Below are positions 38,036 through 50,640 of a DNA stretch of 64,000 nt, in pieces. Under the pieces are notes generated by a model. The model ran no database searches. It had not been told where the DNA came from and saw nothing but the letters and a program-made list of their open reading frames with translations. Position 1 is the first letter of the stretch. Each line of letters starts with the position of its first letter. This DNA comes from Luidia sarsii (lineage: Eukaryota > Echinodermata > Asteroidea > Paxillosida > Luidiidae). The stretch is taken from NCBI GenBank assembly GCA_949987565.1, contig OX465101.1:26176911-26240910 (forward strand). The letters are read 5' to 3'. A program made the translations under genes and the position numbers.

Positions 38036-38039
38036 ATAC

Positions 38040-39420
38040 ATGACTACTACTGTACTTTGTAATACGTGTATGTACTTTGTACATGTACATAGTACATGTA
38101 CATTGCATAAACCATTGAATGAAGATAGGTTAAATACCACCTAAAGTACATTTAAGGTACATGTAAGTCCTGGCTAATTCTCCCCTTCGGAAAGTCCTTC
38201 ATGGTACAGTCATTACAGTGTACATGCACTGTCCTGGTTGAGTTCATAGACATTACTGCCCCATTAGCAGATGGTTGGCTGCTGACACAAAATTAAACTA
38301 AGCCAGTAAATAGGATTTTGTAGCATTTGCTCGTGTTATTGGAATTAGACAGAGTGCACGTACTATACAAGCACAGACTTACACATACAGTGTACATGTA
38401 CAAGTACATGTACATTTAAACACCCATTTGTTAATTAGATTCATATACAGGTACATGTACACCATGTACATGTACATGTACATGTACATGTACATGTACA
38501 CGTGTGCACACTGTATTGTACATGTACAATGTATACTATACATGTACACGTATGTTGTACATGATGTACTTAATCTACATGTAGGTGTACAGTACAGTAC
38601 ATGTACATGTACATACAGTACTATGTACATGCATGTGTGTACAATACATGTAACAGTGCTCATTACATTTCAGATTGCTTTATTTATTGGGTGTTTGACA
38701 GGACTGCATATGTACATGTACATGTACACATACATGTACATGTACATGTATACAGTACTATGTACATGTGTGTACAATACATGTAACAGTGCTCCTTACA
38801 TTTCAGATTGCTTTATTTATTGGGTGTTTGACAGGACTGCATATATGTACATTGTACATGTACATTTGTACATGTACACATACACATACATGTACATGTA
38901 CGTATGTATGTATACACTGTGCACTGTGTACATGTACACATGTACACTGTACATATTATATAGTAGATGGGCATGAGAAGTAATATTCGCTCTGTACAGC
39001 ATATTTTATTGGCTCTGTGGCTCCCCTGAATATTGTTACAGTACATGTACAGGTACATATGTACACAATGTGCAATGTTTTGAAAGTGACTCACAGCTAC
39101 TGTACACCTTTACTTGTGCATTATAGTACTAGAACACCACTCACTTTGTGCACCTGTTTGTTGTTTATTTTCCATTCATCAAAACAAATGAGAGGGAAGA
39201 ATTCTGAATGACCTGAAAGTTGACATGGACATCTGTGTGTTGTGTGTTGTTCGCACACACCTTTACCTTGCAAAGCAATCAAATCCAGATACACTGCTAC
39301 ATGTACATGTACATGTACATACAGTGTGTACAGTACATGTGTACATGTACAATCCTGTGTGTGTAGTGTGTACATGTACAACTATTTACCTACATGTACA
39401 CTAGCCATCACTGAAGCCTT
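38040..39420. repeat. (ACATGT)n-type microsatellite with a 136-bp tandem duplication
   Basis: Dense microsatellite. Within it, 38615-38714 is repeated at 38751-38848 with very few changes. The shared part includes unique sequence (CAGATTGCTTTATTTATTGG), so it is a segmental duplication and not microsatellite slippage. The longest perfect TACATG run is about 38460-38500. Confidence 0.85.
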
Positions 39421-39440
39421 GTTATGGACATTGGTGCAAA

Positions 39441-39476
39441 GTCCTTTGAGGAAGGTACTGCTAGGATTGTAAACTA
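39441..39476 (+). repeat. Hammerhead-like repeat fragment
   Basis: CCTTTGAGGAAGGTAC-TGCTA-GGATTGTAAAC resembles the family at 574 and 3087-3360. It has the GAGGA box but GTAAAC in place of CGAAAC, so it is degenerate. Confidence 0.45.
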
Positions 39477-39569
39477 CAGTATTGATGTCTGAGAGTTATT
39501 CAAACTATACAGTACACTACAGAACATGTATAATTTGGTAAGCAGCTTGCACCATTCTTGAATTCCTAC

Positions 39570-40020
39570 GGTACTGTACAGTGTACGTACCAGTACGTAC
39601 ATGTACTTGGATTTTCTCTTGCAATCCTGATCTCTGATAGCACATTATTTTCTCCCAAAGCCTTGCCTCATCCATCAACCTTTTTGCACATGTGCAGTCT
39701 TGATCCAGTAATGCCTGAAGTCCATCAGAGACCTACATGTACATGTACATGTACGTGTAAATTTACATAAATAACGTACACATGTCTAGTACATTCTAAC
39801 CTAATTCTAACCATACATGAATGTACATTGTACATGGATGTACATGTACAATATACAGTGTACATGAATGTACATGTACATGTACAGTGTACATGAATGT
39901 ACATGTACTAACATGTACATGTATGTACAGTGTACATGTACATGAATGTACATGTGTACAATGTACACAATGTACACAATGTACATACATGTATATATAC
40001 GTGTACATTGCACACTGTAT
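39570..40020. repeat. (ACATGT)n-type microsatellite with ATGAATGTACATG variant
   Basis: Blocks at 39735-39760 and 39820-40010. Here a longer unit of the form TGTACATGAATGTACATG recurs several times, giving a local higher-order repeat. Confidence 0.8.
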
Positions 40021-40616
40021 TCACAGTCTCCCAGGACTCACACGTACTGAATGTGTATACTAAACACCTGTTTTGGTCAAAGGGCAGAGCAGTTCCCTGG
40101 AACGAACCCAAGACCCTCCATTGACTCAGTCAAACTTCAAAGACAGTTTAAGAAGGCATTTACCACACTGTAATCTGAGCAGGGTTTTCCCCCCTGTGAG
40201 ATTGTTGGCCCCAAGTGGCAAGTGGGCAACCAGATATGGCACGAACATGTTGCATTTTACTATTTGGAAATTGAAAGAATAAATAAAAATGCATTACCCC
40301 AATTTATGACTGTTTTAGAATGTTATTGATACTGTCATTTACTGTACAATGTATCTAGTTATGGCATGATTTTGAGCGCTGATGTGGCAGTTTTAAATGG
40401 GGGGGGGGGAATACCCAAGGTGGCTCATAAAAGCTGTGAGGAGGGCCACCTCACGGTTTTATAGTCAAGAGGGGAAAACCCTGATTCCGAGTAAAGCTTC
40501 AACCTGCCATGTGCCGTATGCATGTGTCAGGAATGTGTACGTGCATTATTCTCCAACAGTTGGTTAACTCCAGTCCTTTATCTAAAAAATTCAAAGCATT
40601 TTACAAAATGATATAC

Positions 40617-41420
40617 ATGTACAAAAATGTTGCAAACTGCTTACAGACTAAATTACCAAAATGTTTACAAAAATGGTAAAAGTACCTAGATGCACACAGC
40701 TGACATATGGTTAGAAGAAGTTCGGCACTCAGCACTTGGTGCCTTGATTGCCTGCCCCCGTCACTGCACATTTTGATAAGGGATAAGCCGCATAAGTGTC
40801 ACAATTTTCCCTCGGGTTCACGCGCCCACTTTACCGCTCTATCTCGGTTTCTCAGTCGGAGGCGGGACATGCCGCTGAGCGCCCTCCATGTCACAGGAAA
40901 CAATCGGGTCTTCCTGCGAGGAAATTGGGGGAAGTGGCCAATTTTTCTTGGCGCGAATCGCTCAAAGTTTTCAGCACATGGCGAGTGTGCTTTTGCAGCG
41001 TGTGGATATGTGTGAATTTGTGTTCCTTGCCGCACATGCAGAAAATGGACTTTAGCCTGTACTGTGTGGTTGGTGTGCCTGGGGGGGGGGATGTGAACAC
41101 ACATAGAATGACTGGGGCTGTAGCTGTTCATTTTAATGTAGCAAACATTACATGCGCACGCATGTAGCCAATAATCATAGCCAAATTTATAAGCAGGTTT
41201 GATGGTGTACTTTCTTCATTGAGTTGGCAACATTGTCGGAACCAGTTCATCTGCTGCCCTGAAGTCAAAATGTTGTCGAAATCTTAAATCTAAAAAAAAA
41301 AAAAAATGTAGATGCCCTGATGTTTTGATCCTTTCTCAAAGCTGTAGCGCTACAAATGTACAGGTACATTTACATGTAGGATGCTCAAAGGCAGAATTCT
41401 ACTAACTTTCTTGCAGGAAT
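40617..41420. other. Repeat fragments and a CpG-rich island
   Basis: 40617-40670 carries the ATGTTGCAAACTGCTTAC spacer of the hammerhead-like family, and 41313-41345 carries an eroded minus-strand core of it (GTTTTGATCC then TTTCTCAAAG). Between them, 40810-41010 is comparatively CpG-rich (GCGCCC, GGCGGGAC, GGCGCGAATCGC). It has overlapping frames on both strands and no recognised protein. The CpG-rich part could be a proximal promoter of the SIPA1L gene 4 kb downstream; this is weak. Confidence 0.3.
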
Positions 41421-41599
41421 GGTCCTGCTAGTGCTAGCATCAAATCTTCAGATGCTGGCAATTTTTGGCTGGCAAAGGTTACTGTAAGTGCTAGACTCAG
41501 GGGAAAAGTCACTGCAAGGTCCAATGTCCAGGTTCACACAGGGACCAGGGTGTGACTTTTAAATGTGCAACAGTGGAATTGGCCAGTGGCCACTGAAAA

Positions 41600-44240
41600 G
41601 AGGCCCCCTGAAACTGGCCTCACTGTATGTGTACAGTGTACATGTACATGTACATGTGTACATGTATGTGGCTGGCCTCCACTGTAGTATTGGTACACGT
41701 ACTGTACTTGAATTAAAAGCTGATTTTGTTCTGGTCCACTCCAAATAAAGATCCATAGATCCATTGAAAATTTGAAAATAAAGTTACATGTACATGTATA
41801 CTGTACATACATGTACATGTACATGTACCGTATGTATGCGTACGAGTACATTTGTAGTGTACTGTACCGGTACAGGTACACTGTACATGTACAACGTACC
41901 GGTATGCATCCTAAATGTTACATGTACATTTACATGTACCTGTACACTGTGTGAATTTAGGGCCAAGCCATTTCTGTTGGTTTTTCCCCATATAATCCTA
42001 ATATCCCTTGGTATGCGAGGCATTGGGAACAGTTATTTACCTATTTACTCGGCGGGGGAAGCCCAGTGGAGTGGGCGGGATTTTTGTCATAAATGCCTGC
42101 CCCGGGCCATTTCAAAGTGTGGAGCCCATCAAAATACGTCATACATGTATACACTGGCATTGTGTTCAAGGTACAGTGTATTGGGCCTCAATCAACAACC
42201 CTCAATTTTCCCCTGCTGAAACCATCTCCATTGTTGTCCGTCATGTATCACCGTTCACTTGTGGTTCACGAACGTTCATTGCACTTTTTTTATATTAAGA
42301 GAGGGAGACATTTGTGAATTGTGATATTTTGACAAAGGTCTGCCAAAGTTGCAGCTCTAGATTGAAGTACATGTACTACTTGTAGACTATTGTACTGTAG
42401 TTACAGTACACGTACATGTACATGTACGTACTGTATGTGTACACGTACAATGTACGTGTTCATGAGCACCCCAGAATTCATATTGTGGGTTGCAAAATAT
42501 ATATGTACTGTGCACATGCGATGTTTACACAGCACATGCGTGTGTAGGGCAGACAATTCTGTTCAAATGTACGTGTGACTGTACATGTACATGTGGTTGG
42601 TTGTTGGCATCCATCGGTCTCGAGACCCAAGGAGTCGGTACGATGGCCTTGATGGAGGACTGCCAGTGCGTGCGGACGCAGTTCGTTTGAGGTCAGCTGG
42701 GCTGATGATTCAGGTCACGCTTGCAAGTGACCTTGAATCACAGTGCATGTACAATACATGTATGTACTGTACAATTTGTATATATACATTTACAATGTCA
42801 GTGCATGTACAGTGTGTACATTGTACATTTACTACGTTACGTGTACATTACATGTACAGGCATAGTGGATGAATATGGCTTTATTGAAATCCGTCCCAGC
42901 CTTAGGGTCATCACATTTGTGGATGCAAATGGCCATTGACATCTAGCACTCTGGCAGATCAGGTGCATCTACATGTACAGTAGTACATGTACATGTACAT
43001 GTACATGTACCGTAGAGTTATTTGACATGATATTTTTACAGCCAGTGTGCACTGTGTACAGCATGGGTGTACATGTACACTGTACTTCACAAACTACCAG
43101 TATGCTCAATGTACTGTACATGTACATGTACCGTAGTCATGTACATGTACAGTATCTAACATGTACTGTACATACATGTACACATACACATACACTGTAT
43201 GTACAAGGGTGTATCTGCACGCATATGGTTACAATACCATACATTTACAGTGTACATGTACATGTACATGTACCGGTACCTACATGTACATGTACATGTG
43301 TACATGCACAATTTTGTCCATGTGCAGTGTACAGTGTGTACACTGTAAATGTACATGTACAAATGTACATGTATACGTACATGTACACTGTACACATGTA
43401 CATTTACATAATAAGCGATGGGCCTTCAGTGCCTATCCCTATCAAGGTCACCAGTAATGCTACTTTACAGTCACCCCTCCCTCCCCCAAGCTGCTTGCCT
43501 GGAATTATCAATAGGGGTAATTATTCTTTTATGCATTATGCATACAAGCCTACCTATTCCTGATGAGAGTCAGAGCATGGTCAGAGCAAGATCACACCAT
43601 TATTTCAGCCGGAAAGTATCTAGCGCATGATATCCTGGTAATAGCAAAAGAAGAATGTGAACTGCGGGCAATCAAAGTACACTGTAGCATGTATTCACCA
43701 GACTTGTAGTTTAATGTGTATGATGAGTTGGGTCACCTTTTTCATGGAATCCGTAAAGGCGTGATTCACACATGCACAATGAAAAGTACTGGTTCAGTTG
43801 TGTACATATACATGTACATGTAATATGCATTATTCTCTGAAAATGTTTCTTGATGAGAGGCTCAGTGCTTGCCCTCATTACAGAGAGAGACTGCTCAACA
43901 CACATGCCAAATTGGCTCACTAATGTACATACGTACATTCCCAGTCGATTCCCAGAAAATAGTCCTGCACAATTATTGTGATGCATGTAGATGGGTTGCT
44001 GGTCATCCATAGCAGGTACAGTATTTGAGGCTCATTCATTTCATATGCATAGTACAGTATGTACATGTACACGTACAGTACATGTATACATATACATGTA
44101 CAGTGTACATGTACGTGTACATGTACTTGTACAGTACTTGTGATACATGTACTGTACATCTACCGGTACTGTACATGTACATGTACAGTGTACAATGTAC
44201 TGTACATACGTGTACTGTACATATGGTCTTTTTTCTGCAC
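41600..44240. repeat. (ACATGT)n-type microsatellite blocks with unique islands
   Basis: Blocks occur at 41630-41670, 41785-41950, 42370-42460, 42740-42865, 42970-43420, 43800-43825 and 44050-44225. The island at 42600-42730 (TTGGCATCCATCGGTCTCGAG, then CGCAGTTCGTTTGAGGTCAG) looks like part of a dispersed element. The island at 43425-43700 shows nothing recognisable. Confidence 0.7.
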
Positions 44241-44999
44241 AAACGAGAACACGGTGATACACTTGAATATCACTCTGCAATCTGTCTAAATTTGTTAACC
44301 CATTGACTTGCATACATGTACAGTTGGTGTATTCCCGGAATTGTTTTATTTGTACTCAATGTAAATGTACAGTAATTGTATTTAAGCTGCTATAAACCAT
44401 TGATTGGCCAACTGATGCTGATTTTCTTACATGTACTGTACACTGTACAGTACAGTGTCTGATGCCTAATTTTAAACCTGACTGTGGTCACACTGCATGG
44501 ACCATTTTTTTTTTTTATTATTAATTTAAACTCATGTTGGATTTGTAAATCCTGTTTCATTTCAGTGGTACATTTTCTCTCTTTCCCAGTACAAACCATC
44601 TACCATGGAAAGAGTCAGCCCAGCTAGAGTCGAGTCAAGATGCCGTTGAGACTGCTGACGGTCACGTGGTTGGGGCGGATCTGAGGACAATGAGGGCAGC
44701 GGTGCCTGGCCACGCTTTGTTCTCTGCCAAGGGGAACCGCAGTGCGCCGCTCTTCACATGATCTGTGGCTTCGCCTGGCAGGTTATTTTTTTTTTGCCTT
44801 CAGAATCAGGAAGTCAAGGCGGGCTTGGACTCAGGAAGGAAGTTGGTTGGTGTGGTCGAGGACACCACTGCCACAGCCACATACTCACACACACACATAA
44901 AGAGTAAGAGAGTGAGAGAGGGAGGGAACAGACAGAAAGAGAGAGAGAGAGCTTGATAGCTGAGGTAATGGTTAGTAACGGGCAGGGTTGACATGCGCA
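44241..44999. other. Region upstream of the first SIPA1L coding exon
   Basis: It holds a CTCTCTTTCCCAG acceptor-like site at about 44578-44590, followed by about 60 nt with no long frame, which could be a 5' UTR exon. It also has a T-run at 44505-44516 and a CACACACA / GAGAGAGA stretch at 44887-44951. The reading frame of the coding exon is closed by an in-frame TAA 24 nt before the chosen ATG. Confidence 0.3.
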
Positions 45000-46469
45000 A
45001 TGTCCGCACAGGGGAGGAGTGGTGTCTACCCAGCCTACGTGCACGGTAACGGGCCGCAGTCGGGCGGCGGTCAGTCTCACCTGATCAAGAGCGTCCGACA
45101 CGGTGCCTCCCAGATGGCCGAGTACTACCACAGCACCATGGTGGCCAACGGGCGGACCTCGCCGCCCACCAAAGACTCGGAGGGCAACTACTACCCGGCT
45201 GGCCGGCGCATTCCCAGCATGGAGGACCCGATGCAGGCCAAGGAGGAGCCGCAGCAGTTTGCCGGCCACAGCAGCAACGGCAACGGCGCTGCCGCCATGG
45301 GCCTGCCCTCGGGCCACTTCATGGCCACGCCGATCAAAGTGGAGGAGAAGTACGACGGCCGTTATGACGATACGCAGGCGACCTCCCGCACGGGGCCGGG
45401 AGTGGAGGTGAGGCCGGCGCTTGCCCAGGAGTCGCGGGCGAGCACGGCAACGCGGGTGCAGCTGAGTAGGAATCAGGATCAGCTGGGCACGCCGACGGGG
45501 AGCAGCAGAAGCCAGTTCTGGCGGGACGGCGTGCCGGACGACAAGAGGACTCGAGTGGGAGGGCCGGGCAGCCCGCACCGGCGGCACAACACCAGCCCGG
45601 ACAACAAGTACTTCATCTCGGCCCAGGGCAGCGGCGGCGGCACGGCGCTGACCGTGGACAATGTGCGCAGCCTGGGCCGCGGTGAGCGGACGCAGCTGCG
45701 CCGCAGCAACAGCAACTCCACCCTGAACGAGCTGAACGACCGGCTGGAGCACCACCTCCACCACGGCGGCGTGGCCAGCGGCGGCGGCGGCCTGCTCCCC
45801 CGGCGGGAGTACGGCAGCACCTCGTCCATCGACGTGCAGAGCCTGAGCGGCGAGAGCTTCTTCCAGATGCTGCAGGACTACCGGGCAGACACGGACCAAC
45901 GCAGCCCCGCCCCGCCCCAGTTCAACCGTCTCCTCCAGGGCAGAGTTGGCGGTTCGACCACCCTCTTTGCTGGCGCCGAGAAGCCGATCCCGTCCCGGCA
46001 ACAGCAGCCGCTGCCGCCGCCGCCGCTGGCCGCGGACAAAGCGACCAAGGAACCCCCCGCTGCGGCCGCCAAGGAGGCCGCGGACAGTGCCGACTACGGG
46101 GGCAGCCCCAAGATGACGAGGAAGCAGAGCAAGCGCCACAAGAAGAACCGGACCAAGTCGGTCTCCGGGGCCGACCAGTCCTTCTTCAAGAAGAAGCTGC
46201 GGGGCAGTGTCAAGGCCGGGGACCGGGGCGAGGCCCTGGACAAGGCCGGCCGGGGGACCGGCGCCGCCGGAGGCGAGGAGGAGGACCTCTCCCTGGAGGA
46301 CAAGATCGAGGAGAGGACCCGGCAGCTGGCCTTCCAGCACTACGACGTCCAGAGCACCTACTTTGACATGCAGGACGTCATCAGGAATAAGAAGCTGACC
46401 AAACGGAAGAGGAACACCACCACCGGAGCCTCGGCTGCCTCCAGGCACAGCGCCAGCAACACACCCGAG
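45000..46469 (+). CDS. SIPA1L: SIPA1-like RapGAP, N-terminal coding exon (residues 1-490)
   Basis: A 490-codon, very GC-rich exon encodes the low-complexity N-terminal half of a SIPA1L/SPAR protein, a GTPase-activating protein for Rap1/Rap2 at junctions and the cytoskeleton. Family landmarks appear in order. RRSNSNSTLNEL is near residues 234-245, RREYGSTSSID at 268-278 and SGESFF at 283-288. A basic FFKKKLR segment is near 395-400, HYDVQS at 447-452 and RNTTTGASAA at 471-480. These phosphoserine-rich motifs match vertebrate SIPA1L1-3. Between them lie long Gly/Ser/Ala/Pro-rich stretches. The ATG at 45000 is the first Met after an in-frame TAA and has G at -3. An alternative is a spliced start at GCACAG|GGGAGG (45011), with more N-terminal exons upstream. 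The exon ends in phase 0 at CCCGAG|GTTGGT. The 544-codon frame antisense to it is a by-product of GC-rich codons. Confidence 0.88.
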
Positions 46470-47509
46470 GTTGGTACCAAGTCACTTTCTTCTCCCATCC
46501 TTGCTTCACATTTCAGTAACTCCTTCATAAAGTCTAAAAATGAATGTTTGACCTGTATTTGGACCTGTATTTTCGATCCTGGAAGGACTTTTCTCTTTGA
46601 AAAGGGGCCCTGCTTAATTTTTTTTATTTAAAATAAAAATGCAAATTCGCCCCAAAACAAGGCTGAAAAGCCACTCAAGGTTATAAAGGGCTAAGGGAAG
46701 AAAGAGATACAGAGGGACTCAGGAAGGCTGGAGATAGGAATTAGCATTCCTTTTAAAAAAGGGCAATATTGTAGGCAGGGGGAAAACAAGAACGAGGGAA
46801 GAAGTTGTTCCAATAAGCAGTTTGCAACCCTCTTATAAAAAGTATTCCTTCATAAAATCCTGAAACTCAAGTGTGGGAGAAGCAGCTTTCCACTGTGCAC
46901 TGAAATTCCCTATGAGTCAGGACGGAAACTTTGCGCTTGAAAAGGGCGCCCAAATTATTTATTTATTTGTGGAATTTTGTTTTGCCGGGTTTTGAACAGG
47001 CTTCACGAGACTCCTGGCAATGGGCAAAGGCCATTTACCTTGGAAATAGTTGAACATTAGAACTGCAATCTGACAAATTTGCTGAGGGGATTTTTTTTAA
47101 ATGCCTGCTTCATGCTGTCCATCATCTCCTTACGATGAGTATCAAACATGCCTTTGAGAAAGATACAGTGTGTAATAGATTGTCACTACTTTACTCCCAA
47201 GGCTCTAGAATAAAAAAAAAAGAAAATTCAGAAGTACTTTTGCTCCATCACTTCATGGATAGGGCTACATTTAGTAACTGTATTTTATGCACTCTTTGGT
47301 CTGTTAATACAGTAGATTGGCCAAGTGATTTGGGCTCAGGTCAATTTCATGAACCGATAACATCACTTCATGGATAGGGCTGATTTTATACCCTCTTCAT
47401 GAACCGACAACTCGTCACAATTCATCCTCAAATGGGCAAAAAGCACTTTGTTCCATGATTAACTGGCTCTAAGTCTAATTGGCGGCCTGATATTGGCGAT
47501 ATTGGCGGC

Positions 47510-48960
47510 CTGATCACATGTACACAGAATGTGTACGGCACGGCCAGAGAAAGTGTACGCTACGGCCAGGTCACGCGAAAACAATATACCGGTAGTACAC
47601 ATTGAAATGTGCATTGTGTACCGTGAACAGTACTGTACTACATGTACATGTACATGTACATGTACATGTACGTGTACGTGTGCATGTACATGTATATTGT
47701 ACCAAAAGCACAGGGAGGCTGATACATGTAGCTGATGGTGCAATAGTACATGTATGCACTGTACATGTGGAGTATGTACACTGTACACTGTATGTGTACA
47801 ATGTACATGTACAATGTACAGTACTATGTACATGTACAATGTACCTGCCAGCAACCTTGGGCCAACCTTTTCCCCTCTGGTGGTTTTACTGCATAAGGGT
47901 CATTCTGGATCTAGGTACAGTGTAGTGATTGTAAGTGTAACTGCCTGAAACCTTAATGACTATTTCAATATTGTACCTGGGGTAATGAGTGGGAAGCTGT
48001 TCAATTTATATTAAGTACACTCAATTAGAAAGCCTGCTTTGTTTACATGTACACTGCACAGCATAATATCCAGTGTACAGTACATGTAGTATGATGTACA
48101 GAAGTTTTGTTAATCAGAGTGGATTGTTCTAAATTACATGTACATGTACATGTACATGTACATGTACATGTACATGTACATGTACATGTGTGTACAATGT
48201 ACATGTACTGTTGTAGAGGGTAAGGGATTTGTTCTTGTGCCTGTAGGAATTCTTGATCTTGTATTGTGTACATGTACATGTACATGTGCATGTACATGTG
48301 CATGTACATGCACACGTGCACGTACCGGTACATGTACATGTACAGTACACATGTACATGCACACGTACACGTACAGTACACATGTACATGACCATGACCG
48401 TGCACTGATGTGCGCATTAACAGGAAGTGAACATGTACATGTACATGTACATGTACATATACTGATACAGTATACTGCCACTGGTACAGTGTACTGGTAC
48501 AGTACTGTATGTGGCATCCATGAAGAGGTACACACATGTACATGATGAGTTACAGTACATTTGTACATGCACATGTACATGTACGTACATGTATTTGGTT
48601 ATTGATACTGATAGTGATAGCAGTTTGGAGACTGGCCAAAGTACCGTAGACCTTATGGATAGAAATAGGAGTCTCCCTCTGCTCAGAATGTACATGTACA
48701 TGTACATGTGATGTGGTGTGTAGATCACTTGTGAATGACTAGGCCCCCTACATGTACAACATGTACAGTACATGTACCGTACATGTATCTGTGGGAACTT
48801 CTCCCCCAGCTCTGACACATGGATGTAATGTACATGTACATGTACATGTACAGTGTACAAAATGTACATGTACATGTACACTGTACATGTATACAGTACA
48901 ATGTACTGTACTTTACATGTACATGTGTACATGATGGTACACCCATAGAGATTATACATT
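47510..48960. repeat. (ACATGT)n-type microsatellite in SIPA1L intron 1
   Basis: It includes the longest perfect run in the window, about nine TACATG units at 48135-48189, and other runs at 47640-47670, 48270-48360 and 48430-48455. Neighbouring GCACGTGTACG-like variants are all near-palindromic. Confidence 0.9.
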
Positions 48961-48998
48961 GTAAATAAGACTAGAGGGGACACTCCCATTCTTTTACA

Positions 48999-50080
48999 TT
49001 AGTCGTTTTGAACGACGTGCGAAGACAGCGGCGCCGTTCGATTTATTCGACAAGCGTTTTATAAAGCGCTCACGCTCTCCAAAGTCTAGTTCATACGTGC
49101 AGGATTACTGTGGGCGTCTCATACATGTACGTGCGCGTATGCATATGTGTCTGCGTCTGTGAGTCTGCGTCTGGAAAGTTAAGGCTCTTCCAGTAGGCCA
49201 AACTCGTGTGATTCAAAAACTTGCTCTTTTGGGGTCTATTTTCCTAGGTACAAAATTGGCAGTTGCTTCGAAGCTCCAGTTTTCTTTATTGAAGGTCCTA
49301 AAAAAATCTGAGTGTACCATAACAAACCCCAACATTCGTAGAAAAAATATATGTCACGCAACTTGAGGCAGTCTGTTCTGGGTAAAAACTATGGAGGCTC
49401 CTATAGGGTGTCTCGCTTATATAATTTTTTATTTTATTTTTATTATTATTTAAAGACAAAAAGTAACATATGGCCCAATAGGCTTTTATAAAAAATGAAA
49501 AAAATAACAAAGGGCAGCTAGAGAAAATACATGTACCAAGAAGGAGGAAATGTGTCTCTGGAGTGACATTGGGAAAGGTCATAACTAAAGAAGCTGTGAG
49601 AAAGAGGATTGTGGAGTTTTTTTAAATGTCACAAAAGAAGACATCAACCAGACAATACGTTTTAAGCATAAAATATGATTTTTTTTTAGGAAAGTGTTAG
49701 AAGCAGTGTCGAAAAAACCCACAAAGATGAACACAAAAAAACATACAGGGAAGAATTTTACAGTGCCACATAGCATTTTGAATTACATGTACAGTATTTT
49801 AAGAATTTATTTTGCGTTTGGGTGCACTGGGACACCTTACTAAACACCACCATCGAAAATAGGTGATGATGCTTACTGCGCGGTGCGCCGCGGACGTCAA
49901 CAAAACCGGGTAATCTTACGGAAGTGACAGGCTTGATCAACCTTCTCTATGATTATTCTAATAGTCTGTGATGTGGACAAAGTGACTGAGACCTCGTTTA
50001 GTGTGGTACTTTCGTCCACATTGGTCAGCTTGAAGAAAAGTCCTTATATCGTCGAAAACCGGTAATTGGAAGATACATGT
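48999..50080 (-). mobile_element. Inverted second copy of the 23.1-kb DNA transposon family
   Basis: From about 49181 to 50080, this is the reverse complement of 23092-23965 with scattered substitutions and small indels. It ends in GATACATGT (50072-50080) preceded by ATCGTCGAAAACCGG. The other end differs: instead of the GTCGAAAACG tail seen at 24.1 and 55.7 kb, it runs into a CpG-rich segment with TCGTTTTGAACGACG at 49002-49016. That suggests a longer or recombinant family member. It lies in SIPA1L intron 1. Confidence 0.75.
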
Positions 50081-50640
50081 ACAGTGTACATACATGTGCA
50101 TGTAATGTATGCACTGTTCGTGTTTAAATAATAAATATTACATATTACGATATACTGGTAACTAAGACAGTACAATTGTAGTACATACATGTGTTACACT
50201 GTGCCTGTGCAAGTATGGAAAGTCTATTTGCAGAGGCACACAGTACATGTACAGTACATGTACAGTGTACATGGCACATGTACATGTACACTTAGAATTA
50301 TCAACCCACATGGGTGCTCACGCACAAACTGCCAGTAGGGCAGTGCTGACTGAATAGGACTGGCATGAAAAAATTGAAAGCAATTTTGTTTTCTTCTACA
50401 TGTACATGTAGTTCTAGCGTGGTTTGGCCAGAGGCATCAGTATACATTTACTGTACACACATGTACATGTACATGTTGCGTTTACATGTACATGTGTGTG
50501 ACCTGAGATGGCATAATGAGGCATTTACTGTACACCCAATGACATGTACATGTACATGTACATGTTGCGTGTACATGTACATGTACATGTATGTGACCTG
50601 AGATGGCGTAATGAGGCATTTACTGTGTGTATACATGTAC
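50081..50640. repeat. Microsatellite with a 96-bp tandem duplication
   Basis: The phrase TGTGACCTGAGATGGC(A/G)TAA followed by TGAGGCATTTACTGT occurs at about 50496-50531 and again at 50592-50627. The copies are separated by ACATGT runs, a tandem duplication like that at 38.6 kb. Confidence 0.75.

Noticed and set aside
44814..46448. 544-codon open frame on the minus strand
   Set aside because: It lies antisense to the SIPA1L exon, whose product has clear family motifs. High GC at codon positions removes stops on the opposite strand. The antisense peptide has no recognised domain.
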